DNA of 45,028 nucleotides, taken from positions 1 through 45,028 of the forward strand of contig CAMVDV010000025.1 of the NCBI GenBank assembly GCA_947166305.1. The letters are read 5' to 3'. The translations under genes and the position numbers were made by a program. The first letter of the stretch is position 1. Each line of letters begins with the position of its first letter. Positions 31,796 through 39,421 of the stretch are shown piece by piece. The notes under the pieces were generated by a model. That model ran no database searches, was not told the origin of the DNA, and saw only the letters and a program-made list of their open reading frames with translations. The DNA is from an uncultured Prevotellaceae bacterium. Its GTDB lineage: Bacteria > Bacteroidota > Bacteroidia > Bacteroidales > Bacteroidaceae.

Positions 31796-33106
31796 ATGAA
31801 TCAAGAACTAAACAGCGCGACGGTCAACGCCATCATCGATGAGATGGGACTTGGAGATTTCTCCGGTGCCACTATCCGCGACATACAAGCCCTCTCGCGA
31901 AAGATTGAAGAACAGACGGGCGAGGAAGTTATTCACCTTGAGATGGGCGTGCCGGGCTTGCAGCCTTCGGACATCGCGCTGAAGGCCGAGGCCGAAGCTC
32001 TCAAGAACGGTTGCGCCACCATCTATCCGCCCAATGGCGGCATCCCGCGCATCAAGAAGGCAGCATCAGACTTCGTGAAAGCCTTCATCGGCGTGGACAT
32101 CAGTCCCGAAGGTTGTGTGCCGACAACAGGCAGTATGCAAGGCACCTTCGCCACCTTCATGGCCCTTCGCCACGCCTTTGCCGGTTCGAGGCAAGACTCC
32201 GTGCTGCTCATCCAGCCAGGCTTCCCAGTGCAGACCACGCAATGCGACGTGATTGGGCTCAAGCACGAGGCTCTCGACATATACAACTACCGCGGCGATG
32301 CCTTGATAGCAAAGCTCGAAGAGATTGCGGCCAAGGGAAACATCTGTGCCATCGTCTATTCTAATCCCAACAATCCTTCGTGGGTTTGCTTCACGGAAGA
32401 AGAATTGAAGGGCATCGGCACGATAGCCACGAAGCACGACTTGCTTATCCTCGAGGACTTGGCATACTTTGCCATGGACTTCCGCCGCGACCTCTCGCAT
32501 CCGTTCCAAGAACCTTTTCAAGCCACCGTTGCACGCTATACGGACAACTATGTGCTGTGGGTGTCGGCATCGAAAGCTTTCTCTTATGCGGGGCAACGCA
32601 TCGGCGTGACGTGCATCTCAGACAAACTCTTCCATCGCCCCTTTGCCCCGCTGAAGGAAAAGTTCGGAGTGAGCACCTTCGGCGACTTCTTTGTCGGCAG
32701 ATTGATGTACACACTCTCCAGTGGGTCAACGCATTCTGTGCAACATGCCATGTCAGCTCTGATGGAAGCTGCTGTCAAAGGAGAATACAACTTCCTCGAC
32801 GACGTCAAGGAGTACGGTCGTCGCGCCAAGTTCATGAAGGACGTGTTGCTTGCCAACGGCTTCTATCTCGTCTATGACAACGATATGGGAGCGCCGCTTG
32901 CCGACGGCTTCTACTTCACCGTGCAGTACCCTGGCATGAATGATTTGCAGCTCACTCGCGAGCTCATGACCTACGGCATTGCCGTCTATCCGCTCGACAC
33001 GATGGGCTCCACGCAGCAAGGCGTGCGCATCTGCACCTCGTTCTTCCGACGCGAGCAAGAAGAACTTTTCACCAAACGTATTAAAAAATTCCACAATAAC
33101 CATTGA
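31796..33106 (+). CDS. Fold-type I PLP-dependent aminotransferase
   Basis: A 436-residue class I/II aminotransferase. The pyridoxal-phosphate lysine is Lys260 in VSASKAFSYAGQRIG. Other family parts are HLEMGVPGLQPSD, IYPPNGGIPRIKKAASDFV, IVYSNPNNPSWVCF (substrate-carboxylate Asn) and LILEDLAYFAMDF. It starts at the ATG 31796, preceded by AGAGAAGG, an unusually purine-rich site. It is the first of three genes with a phenylacetate-CoA ligase and an ACT protein, which suggests transamination of aromatic or branched amino acids to 2-oxo acids that end as acyl-CoA; this is inference. Confidence 0.9.
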   Translation: MNQELNSATVNAIIDEMGLGDFSGATIRDIQALSRKIEEQTGEEVIHLEMGVPGLQPSDIALKAEAEALKNGCATIYPPNGGIPRIKKAASDFVKAFIGVDISPEGCVPTTGSMQGTFATFMALRHAFAGSRQDSVLLIQPGFPVQTTQCDVIGLKHEALDIYNYRGDALIAKLEEIAAKGNICAIVYSNPNNPSWVCFTEEELKGIGTIATKHDLLILEDLAYFAMDFRRDLSHPFQEPFQATVARYTDNYVLWVSASKAFSYAGQRIGVTCISDKLFHRPFAPLKEKFGVSTFGDFFVGRLMYTLSSGSTHSVQHAMSALMEAAVKGEYNFLDDVKEYGRRAKFMKDVLLANGFYLVYDNDMGAPLADGFYFTVQYPGMNDLQLTRELMTYGIAVYPLDTMGSTQQGVRICTSFFRREQEELFTKRIKKFHNNH

Positions 33107-33186
33107 CCATTGAGCATTGACCATTAGCTGCGCCCGAAGATGCAGTTGCAGAATAATGGTCAATGTTCAATCTTCAATGGTCAATG
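33095..33186. repeat. CATTGAC word repeats forming a hairpin between aminotransferase and ligase genes
   Basis: Words of the CCATTGA type (33095-33126) face their reverse complements (33154-33186). CATTGACCATTA (33115-33126) pairs exactly with 33154-33165 around a 27-nt loop. Confidence 0.85.
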
Positions 33187-33196
33187 AAAAAACACT

Positions 33197-34510
33197 ATGA
33201 ACTACAATCCTTACCTTCATCCCGAGTACGAAACGCTCTCGCGAGAAGAAATCGACAAGCTGCAGACCAAGCGCCTGCAAGAGACCATCAAGCGTTGTGC
33301 CAAGGTTCCTTTCTATGAAAAGAAGTTCAAGGAGATGGGCATCAAGGCCGAAGACATTGCCTCTCCTGCCGACATTCGCAAGCTTCCCTTCACCACGAAG
33401 CAAGACCTCCGCGACACCTATCCCTTCGGCCTTGCCGCAGTACCCTTGACCGACTGCGTGCGTCTGCACTCCAGCAGTGGCACAACTGGCAACCCCACCG
33501 TCATCCTTCACACGAAGAACGACCTCGACGAATGGGCAAACCAAGTGGCAAGAAACCTCTGGATGGTCGGCCTGCGCCCCGACGACGTGTTCCAAAACTC
33601 CTCAGGCTACGGAATGTTCACTGGCGGACTTGGTTTCCAGTACGGTGCTGAGAAGATGGGGATGCTCACAGTTCCAGCCGCCGCAGGCAACTCTTTGCGC
33701 CAAATTAAGTTCATCAAGGACTTTGGCACAACAGCCATCCATGCCGTCCCGTCCTACTTGACGCGCCTCTATGAGGTGATGCAGGAGCAAGGAGTTGACC
33801 CTCGAAGGGACACGAAGCTCCGCGTCTTTGCCATCGGTGCAGAGCCTCATTCCGAGGAACAAAGGCAGAGAATAGAGAAGATGTTCGGCGTGAAGGCCTA
33901 CAACAGCTTCGGCATGTCGGAGATGTGTGGGCCAGGCGTGGGCTTCGAGTGCCAAGAGCAGAACGGTCTGCACTTCTGGGAAGACTATTATATCGTGGAG
34001 ATTGTAGATCCCGAAACGTTAGAGCCAGTTCCCGACGGCGAGATAGGCGAGCTTGTGTTGACCACTTTGAAGCGCGAAGCAATGCCTTTGATAAGGTATC
34101 GCACGCGCGACCTCACCCGTGTGCTTGGCCGTACCTGTCCCTGCGGACGCAATCATGTCCGCCTCGACCGCATGAAAGGCCGCAGTGATGACATGATGGT
34201 GCTGCGTGGCGTGAACATCTTCCCCATTCAGATTGAGAAGATACTCATGACCTTCCCCGAGCTGGCAAGCAACTATCTCATCACGCTCACCACGGACAAC
34301 GACAACGACAACATGACGGTGGAGGTGGAGCTGGCAGAGATGTTTACCGACGACTATGCCCGCCTGCAAGCGCTGACGAAGGACGTCACCCGTGCACTGA
34401 AGGACGAAATCCTGCTCACGCCCATCGTGAAGCTTGTGCCTAAGGGGACACTTCCCGTCAGCGAAGGCAAGGCCGTCCGCGTGGTCGACAAGAGAAAAGT
34501 CTATCAATAA
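33197..34510 (+). CDS. paaK: Phenylacetate--CoA ligase family protein
   Basis: A 437-residue ANL-superfamily adenylate-forming enzyme. It should activate phenylacetate or a related aryl acetate with ATP and CoA. The AMP/phosphate loop is HSSSGTTGNP (residues 91-100). Later motifs are the YNSFGMSEMCGPGVGFECQ stretch, RYRTRDLTRVLGRTCPCGRN, and RSDDMMVLRGVNIFPIQIE, the PaaK C-terminal domain. CPCGRNH is the usual cysteine pair. The length is normal. It lies 90 bp after the aminotransferase gene and 136 bp before the ACT gene. Anaerobic gut bacteria often pair such ligases with indolepyruvate oxidoreductase genes, which are not in this window. The substrate is inferred. Confidence 0.9.
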   Translation: MNYNPYLHPEYETLSREEIDKLQTKRLQETIKRCAKVPFYEKKFKEMGIKAEDIASPADIRKLPFTTKQDLRDTYPFGLAAVPLTDCVRLHSSSGTTGNPTVILHTKNDLDEWANQVARNLWMVGLRPDDVFQNSSGYGMFTGGLGFQYGAEKMGMLTVPAAAGNSLRQIKFIKDFGTTAIHAVPSYLTRLYEVMQEQGVDPRRDTKLRVFAIGAEPHSEEQRQRIEKMFGVKAYNSFGMSEMCGPGVGFECQEQNGLHFWEDYYIVEIVDPETLEPVPDGEIGELVLTTLKREAMPLIRYRTRDLTRVLGRTCPCGRNHVRLDRMKGRSDDMMVLRGVNIFPIQIEKILMTFPELASNYLITLTTDNDNDNMTVEVELAEMFTDDYARLQALTKDVTRALKDEILLTPIVKLVPKGTLPVSEGKAVRVVDKRKVYQ

Positions 34511-34646
34511 AAGGAGAAAAGGTGAAAAATTGAAAAGGTAAAAAAGGCAGTGCAAAGCATTCCCTTTCCCCCTTTCCTCAGTTTTTCTCCTTTTCCCTCT
34601 TTTTTAACTTTTTAATTTTTCAACTTTTCAACTTTTCAACTTTTAC
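34511..34646. repeat. Word-repeat spacer before the ACT gene
   Basis: AAAAGGTG/TTGAAAAGG words on the left (34511-34545) and TTTTTCAACTTTTCAAC words on the right (34605-34645), roughly inverse to each other. A 25-26 bp stretch (34532-34557) recurs at 31701-31725 in the leader of the same operon. Confidence 0.75.
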
Positions 34647-35045
34647 ATGAAGCAGTTATCTATTTTCATCGAGAATAAGCGCGGCACGTTGCTCACGGTG
34701 CTCAACGCGCTCAAGGGTGCAGGCATTCAAATCATCGCGTCCACCATATCCGATACACAAGACTTTGGCATCTATCGCATCATTTGCGACGACCCCGAAC
34801 GTGCCTTCATCGTGCTGAAGGAACAAGGCATTACTGCAACGCTTGCCGACGTCTTTGCCATCCAGCTCGAGGATAAGCCAGGCGAGGCAGCCCGCGTGCT
34901 TGCCATCTTCGCCGAAGCAGGCATCAGCATTGCCTACATGTACTCGTTCCTCCTCTCCGGCAAAGGCATCCTCGTGTTCCGCTCCACCGACACCGAGCGC
35001 ACAAAGCAGGTCATCAAGGAAAAGTCCTTGCAGGAGTTCTGCTGA
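34647..35045 (+). CDS. Tandem ACT-domain protein
   Basis: A 132-residue protein built of two ACT domains: about 1-66 (LSIFIENKRGTLLTVLNALK) and 67-132 (VFAIQLEDKPGEAARVLAIF). ACT domains bind amino acids as allosteric regulators. As the last gene of the aminotransferase/ligase operon it most likely senses the amino acid that the operon acts on. Similar small tandem ACT proteins accompany phenylacetate-CoA ligase genes in other Bacteroidetes. No enzyme domain is present. The start codon follows immediately after the TTTTCAAC repeats. An AGCCATG/CATGGCT hairpin (35082-35104) lies downstream but lacks a T-run. Confidence 0.9.
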   Translation: MKQLSIFIENKRGTLLTVLNALKGAGIQIIASTISDTQDFGIYRIICDDPERAFIVLKEQGITATLADVFAIQLEDKPGEAARVLAIFAEAGISIAYMYSFLLSGKGILVFRSTDTERTKQVIKEKSLQEFC

Positions 35046-35107
35046 AAGGTAGTTCTTCGAAAACAGCAGACTGACCGAAAAAGCCATGTCCTGCAATCAT
35101 GGCTGAA

Positions 35108-35279
35108 AACTAAACACGTTTACTTTGCCAACTAAGCACGCTTACTTTGCTAACTAAGCACGCTTACTTTGCGAATTAACCACGTTTAGTTTGTGAACCA
35201 CGTTTAGTTGTTGAAATCCTCGTGTGGATTTGCCAAAGTCCTCGTGTGCATTTACTAAAATCCACATGAGGATTTTTTC
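35108..35279. repeat. 22-bp tandem array C (8 units)
   Basis: Units start at 35108, 35130, 35152, 35174, 35196 (only 18 bp), 35214, 35236 and 35258. Units 1-5 are of the AACTAAnCACG type; units 6-8 are of the AAATCC type. Unit 6 is AAATCC TCGTGT GGATTT and unit 8 is AAATCC ACATGA GGATTT, both perfect dyads in their arms. The array lies between convergent genes. Confidence 0.93.
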
Positions 35280-35337
35280 GTATGTAAAGATACACGAATT
35301 GGAATAAAAACGTCACTTCGGCATAATCAGTCGCCCA

Positions 35338-35431
35338 GTAGGGACGCGCCGTGGCGCGTCCGTCCTCCGCGCGACATCTTCATCTTCCGCTTCTTCGCAG
35401 CGAACACGGACGCGCCACGGCGCGTCCCTAC
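35338..35431. repeat. Inverted pair of GGACGCGCC palindromes
   Basis: 35338-35363 and 35406-35431 are 26-bp exact reverse complements. Each is itself nearly palindromic (GGACGCGCC-(A/G)(T/C)-GGCGCGTCC). The 514-bp gap from 35046 to 35559 therefore contains array C, this element and a terminator, and no gene. Confidence 0.93.
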
Positions 35432-35477
35432 AGGGCTTGTCCGGCATTTCTTCTGCTGAACAGACGTGAGAAACAAA

Positions 35478-35517
35478 GAACCGAGGGCATCACCAGAACG
35501 GGTGATACTCTCGGTTC
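35478..35517. terminator. Rubrerythrin terminator
   Basis: GAACCGAG (35478-35485) pairs with CTCGGTTC (35510-35517), and an inner ATCACC pairs with GGTGAT, giving a stem of about 16 bp with one mismatch. The minus-strand tail is TTTGTTTC. Confidence 0.85.
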
Positions 35518-35559
35518 TCAGTTTCCTTTTGCCAGACCCATTTGGGGCAAGGCGCGTGG

Positions 35560-36117
35560 TTACTTGCCGAAGTAGCGCTTCAGCAAGCCGGCGAAGCCTG
35601 CGCCGTGGCGTGCTTCGTCCTTTGCCATCTCGTGAACTGTGTCGTGGATGGCGTCGAAGCCTGCAGCCTTTGCTTCCTTGGCGATGCGGAACTTGTCTTC
35701 GCAAGCACCGGCTTCGGCAGCAGCACGCTTCTCCAGGTTAGTCTTTGTGTCCCACACGCATTCGCCAAGCAGCTCGGCGAAACGGCTGGCGTGGTCGGCC
35801 TCCTCGAAGGCATAGCGCTTAAAGGCCTCGGCAATCTCGGGATAACCTTCGCGGTCGGCTTGCCGAGCCATTGCCAAGTACATGCCCACCTCGCCGCATT
35901 CGCCGTTGAAGTGGTTGCGGAGGTCTTGAATCATTGCCTCCGAAACGCCTTCGGGCTTGCCGTCACCAATCTTGTGAACGGTGGCGTACGTCATCTCTCC
36001 GTCTTCCTTCAGTTCCGAGAACTTAGAGGCTGGAGCCTTACAGATGGGGCACTTCTCGGGTGCGGCATCGCCTTCGTAGATATATCCACAAACGGCGCAA
36101 ATGAACTTTTTCTTCAT
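35560..36117 (-). CDS. Rubrerythrin with N-terminal rubredoxin domain (reverse rubrerythrin type)
   Basis: A 185-residue non-haem iron protein that reduces hydrogen peroxide in anaerobes. The rubredoxin-type centre is at the N-terminus: Cys7, Cys10, Cys23 and Cys26 ([20 protein letters not shown], then IC). The four-helix ferritin-like domain follows, with the di-iron ligands in [49 protein letters not shown] and DEARHGAGF. The domain order is the reverse of classical rubrerythrin. It is monocistronic, with a promoter box 57 bp upstream and a strong terminator. Its role is oxidative-stress defence. Confidence 0.93.
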   Translation of the reverse strand: MKKKFICAVCGYIYEGDAAPEKCPICKAPASKFSELKEDGEMTYATVHKIGDGKPEGVSEAMIQDLRNHFNGECGEVGMYLAMARQADREGYPEIAEAFKRYAFEEADHASRFAELLGECVWDTKTNLEKRAAAEAGACEDKFRIAKEAKAAGFDAIHDTVHEMAKDEARHGAGFAGLLKRYFGK

Positions 36118-36173
36118 AGTCTTTTGTGATTTGATGTTTATAATTGCTTTGTTTCCCTCACTATAATTCGGTA

Positions 36174-36181
36174 CAAAGATA
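36174..36181 (-). promoter_or_regulatory. -7 box for rubrerythrin
   Basis: The minus strand reads TATCTTTG, with TTTTTC upstream. Confidence 0.6.
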
Positions 36182-36275
36182 AAGAAAAACCTCGAAAACT
36201 ACATCTTTTTAGGTAGAAAAATGCTAACAAATGAGAATTTTTCACGTTTCATTTTTCACTTTTTACTTTTTTTCA

Positions 36276-36283
36276 TAACTTTG
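36276..36283 (+). promoter_or_regulatory. -7 box for tRNA-Gly
   Basis: TAACTTTG, 23 bp before the tRNA 5' end. It is preceded by TTTTTCACTTTTTAC words resembling the DUF4954/queD promoter arms. Confidence 0.65.
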
Positions 36284-36306
36284 CAAAGCGAAAGGAAGAA
36301 GCAAAT

Positions 36307-36379
36307 GCGATAGTAGCTCAGTTGGTAGAGCTTTGGCTTCCCAAGCCAAAGGTCGCGGGTTCGAGCCCCGTCTATCGCT
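36307..36379 (+). tRNA. tRNA-Gly (anticodon CCC)
   Basis: The acceptor GCGATAG pairs with CTATCGC. The D-arm is GCTC-AGTTGGTA-GAGC. The anticodon arm is TTGGC-TTCCCAA-GCCAA, giving anticodon CCC (glycine GGG). The T-arm has GGTTCGAGCCC. The discriminator is T and CCA is not encoded. Confidence 0.93.
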
Positions 36380-36439
36380 CTTTATCTCGTGGGAATGGAC
36401 TTGACTTCCAATCCCGGCAAACGCAACAACTAATGCCTT

Positions 36440-38692
36440 ATGAAAACATTTCTTTCGATTCTCGGCTTGTGTTCCTTCCTTCTTTCATGCAACAGCAGCA
36501 AGCCTTCATGTGCACTTTCCGATGTGGAAAAGGCCTGCATGGAGGGCGTTAGCAGCGACACGACGTTCTCGAAATGCTATCTCACCGCCGGCGAACGCGC
36601 GTGGTGCGTGGGCTGGCAAGACGGCACCTTCCCCGACATAAACAGCCACATCCCCCGTGACGGCGGCGGACTTTGGGCTCCTCCAGTCAAGATTGCCGAC
36701 GGTTTTTCACTTCGAATCGACGATGTTCTGCTGAGCAAACCCGACTTTTATACTACTTATCCGTATGCAGGAACGTTTACTTACCGGCAGGCTGTCGAGG
36801 GCCTGGAGGTGGAGCGACTGCAGTTCATCCCCCAGAACATACCTGGAATGTTGGTGCGCTACCGCATCAAGAACACTGGCTCACAGGTCAGGAACCTCTC
36901 CCTCCGCTTTTCCGTCCGCCTGCATCTCTTCCCTTCTTGGGAAAGCAATCGCGTGGGCATCTCCGACGGACCTGATTCTTTCCAGGCAGACAACACCACG
37001 GGAACGCTCCTGGCAACCGACGACACCAACCACTGGGCAGCAGTCTGTAGGGCTTCAAATTGGAACAAAGTGCAGGCGGATGAGGTCGAAGAACTCAACA
37101 CGCATGAAGGCGGGCACACGGGAACCATCTTTAGTTCGCTCAACATAAAGGGTGGAAAGACGGCAGACATCTGGTACTTCATTGCCGGCGAAGAGCATGG
37201 CATCGACCACGCCACAGCAGCTTGTCGCTCTCTGGAAGAGTCTCCCGAGACGCTTCTTTCAGAGAACAAGGCACTCTATACGTCTATACTGAACCGCTCT
37301 GTCATCAACATCCCCGACACGGCACTGCAGTCGGCGTACAACTGGGCACGTATTGGCACCCAGTGGCTCGCGGCTTCCCTGCGCGACAAACGTTTCCTTC
37401 AGGCCGGAGCATTGACTTATCCCTGGCTTTTTGGCTGCGATAATTCGTACTCCATACAGGGCGTGGCAGCCATCGGAGACCATGAACTCGGCGAGCAGAC
37501 GCTGTCGGCATTGAAGGAAGTTTCAGTCAAGACCAACGGCAACGGACGTATCATTCACGAGATGCTCCCCTTTGGTGCCGTCTACAATCCAGGCAACACG
37601 CAAGAGACGGCACATTTCATCGTTGCCGTTCGCGAGCTCTTCCGCTGGACGGGAAACGTCGAATGGCTTCGGACGATGTTTCCTTATATGGAGAAAGGGC
37701 TGGACTGGCTGTACGGCGAACGTGACAAAAACGCCAACGGCTTTCCTGAAGGCCCCGGAATAATGGAGGTGCGCGGGCTCGATGCAGAGCTCATCGACGT
37801 GGCCGTATACAGTAGTCTTGCCTTGCGCGACATGGCAGAAATGGCTGTCTTTCTTGGCGAAAACGACAAGGCAAAAGGTTGGCTGAGCCGCGCCGACTCG
37901 CTTTGCAGGAAGATAAACCGTGAGTTTTGGGACGAAGAAAGAGGACTTTACTGCGACTTCTTCGGCAAACGCGAAGATGCAGTTCGTGTCGCTCGGGAGG
38001 CTTCGTTGCAATATCCCAAGAACGCCGACTACTATCTCGAGCTGGCTAAAGCCTTCGAATCGTTGCCCGAAGGCACTGAACATGGCTTCATCACCAACGC
38101 AAATTGGGTGATTTCAACGCCTATGGAGACAGGGATGGCGCCTTCAGACCGAGCTCTCAGGGCGCTCGACATCATCAGGGAAAAGCATTGCGGTGCCTAC
38201 GGACCGTATCTTTCGGCAATAGATAAAGACCACTTTATGACCATTTCAACTGGCGTCCAGGCCGTGGCAGAAGCACGTTATGGACGCATTGACGAGGCCA
38301 TTTGGTATCTGGATTGCATTGCCGCCACCCTGCACAGGACGCTTCCGGGCTCGATGAACGAGATGATGCCGGATTATGGATGTCCCGTCCAGGCATGGAC
38401 AATATATGGACTTGCCCGAACAATAGTGGGATTCGTGTTCGGCATAGCGCCCGAAGCAGCCTCGAAAACCGTTTCCATTGCGCCGAATCTCCCGACTGGC
38501 TGGGACGACATATCCATTTCAAACGTACGGGTCGGCACGATGACTTGCTCGATGAAAGTCCATCGGGAAGGCGCGTCGATGCAAGCAGACATCACAACCG
38601 ACGACCCGACATGGACGTTCCGCGTAGAGCTTCCGTGTCAGACGAAGGCAGTCGAGCTCTCCGGAAAAAAAACTTATCGGGTGAAGAATTGA
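36440..38692 (+). CDS. Six-hairpin glycosidase-like lipoprotein
   Basis: A 750-residue lipoprotein; the signal peptide ends SFLLSC (Cys17). The N-terminal half (about 30-280) is a beta-sandwich (LQFIPQNIPGMLVRYRIKNT). The C-terminal half (about 290-690) is an alpha/alpha barrel (SAYNWARIGTQWLAASL, RIIHEMLPFGAVYNPGNTQE, WLRTMFPYMEKGLDWLYGER, GFPEGPGIMEVRGLDAELID), followed by a small beta domain (VSIAPNLPTGWDDISISNVR). The layout resembles glycogen-debranching-like and rhamnosidase-type hydrolases. The acidic residues in these motifs are candidates for catalysis. The substrate is unknown. It lies 60 bp after tRNA-Gly, without a visible promoter of its own. Confidence 0.8.
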   Translation: MKTFLSILGLCSFLLSCNSSKPSCALSDVEKACMEGVSSDTTFSKCYLTAGERAWCVGWQDGTFPDINSHIPRDGGGLWAPPVKIADGFSLRIDDVLLSKPDFYTTYPYAGTFTYRQAVEGLEVERLQFIPQNIPGMLVRYRIKNTGSQVRNLSLRFSVRLHLFPSWESNRVGISDGPDSFQADNTTGTLLATDDTNHWAAVCRASNWNKVQADEVEELNTHEGGHTGTIFSSLNIKGGKTADIWYFIAGEEHGIDHATAACRSLEESPETLLSENKALYTSILNRSVINIPDTALQSAYNWARIGTQWLAASLRDKRFLQAGALTYPWLFGCDNSYSIQGVAAIGDHELGEQTLSALKEVSVKTNGNGRIIHEMLPFGAVYNPGNTQETAHFIVAVRELFRWTGNVEWLRTMFPYMEKGLDWLYGERDKNANGFPEGPGIMEVRGLDAELIDVAVYSSLALRDMAEMAVFLGENDKAKGWLSRADSLCRKINREFWDEERGLYCDFFGKREDAVRVAREASLQYPKNADYYLELAKAFESLPEGTEHGFITNANWVISTPMETGMAPSDRALRALDIIREKHCGAYGPYLSAIDKDHFMTISTGVQAVAEARYGRIDEAIWYLDCIAATLHRTLPGSMNEMMPDYGCPVQAWTIYGLARTIVGFVFGIAPEAASKTVSIAPNLPTGWDDISISNVRVGTMTCSMKVHREGASMQADITTDDPTWTFRVELPCQTKAVELSGKKTYRVKN

Positions 38693-38756
38693 GTGACGTC
38701 CCCCGTCAGCTCCCTTCAAAAAGCAGAGGAAAAAACGAATAAAGCCAACCAAGCAA

Positions 38757-39410
38757 ATGAAGTATGCCCTGTGTTCACTGGTTTTCATCCTGCTGGCAGC
38801 ACTTGATTTCGCCCCGATAGACGTTCCTGCCAAGATGACTTTCCCCTTGCTCTGGCTCTCTCTGGCTGCTTTGTGGCAGAGACAATGGGCGCTTGCGTCG
38901 GCACTCTTCTGCTCTTTTCTCGGCGACGTGATGGGGTGGAAGGGTGAACTTATCCCTCAGATCGGTTTCTTTGCCCTCGCTCAGTTCCTATACATTATTA
39001 TATATATAAGGCTCTATCCGCCGTCACCTTCGTGGAGCCGACCTGTCAATGTTGCCATTGCCGTGTTGCTTGCCGCCGTTTATGGCGTGGCGATGATGTG
39101 GATATTCCCGCGAGTTACAGATGCTTTCATCAGCTACGGCATTGCAGTCTATGCCGTCCTCCTGCTTGCGATGTGCTTTTCGGCCTCTCGCCATCGTAGT
39201 GTCTGCCTCATTCTCGGCGCATTGCTTTTCGTCGCCTCCGACTTCATCCTGGGCGTACATTTGTTCGTCGAAAGGATTCCCCATGCCCACCAGAGCATCA
39301 TGGTGCCCTATTATCTCGGCCAGTTGCTGCTCTTCCTCGGCACCCTCGGCTTGCAGAGAAAGCAAAACAGAAAAGGGATGCACCGCCTTGGCACACCCCT
39401 TTTCGTCTGA
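38757..39410 (+). CDS. YhhN/TMEM86 family (lysoplasmalogenase-like) membrane protein
   Basis: A 217-residue integral membrane protein with about eight helices. Conserved parts are LFCSFLGDVMGW and LFVASDFILGVHLFV, whose aspartates match the paired Asp motifs of the YhhN/lysoplasmalogenase family, with IPHAHQSIMVPYYLGQLLLF at the end. Family members hydrolyse the vinyl ether bond of lysoplasmalogens; that activity is inferred. It starts 64 bp after the glycosidase gene on the same strand. Its last codons overlap a terminator hairpin. Confidence 0.85.
   Translation: MKYALCSLVFILLAALDFAPIDVPAKMTFPLLWLSLAALWQRQWALASALFCSFLGDVMGWKGELIPQIGFFALAQFLYIIIYIRLYPPSPSWSRPVNVAIAVLLAAVYGVAMMWIFPRVTDAFISYGIAVYAVLLLAMCFSASRHRSVCLILGALLFVASDFILGVHLFVERIPHAHQSIMVPYYLGQLLLFLGTLGLQRKQNRKGMHRLGTPLFV
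39370..39404 (+). terminator. Terminator overlapping the end of the YhhN gene
   Basis: GAAAAGGG (39370-39377) pairs with CCCTTTTC (39397-39404). The stem ends 6 bp before the stop codon is complete, and the next gene is convergent 11 bp away. Confidence 0.6.
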
Positions 39411-39421
39411 TACGGCTCGGG

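Noticed and set aside
35108..35279. CRISPR array
   Set aside because: Units are contiguous 22-mers without unique spacers, and no cas genes are present. The same holds for the other arrays.
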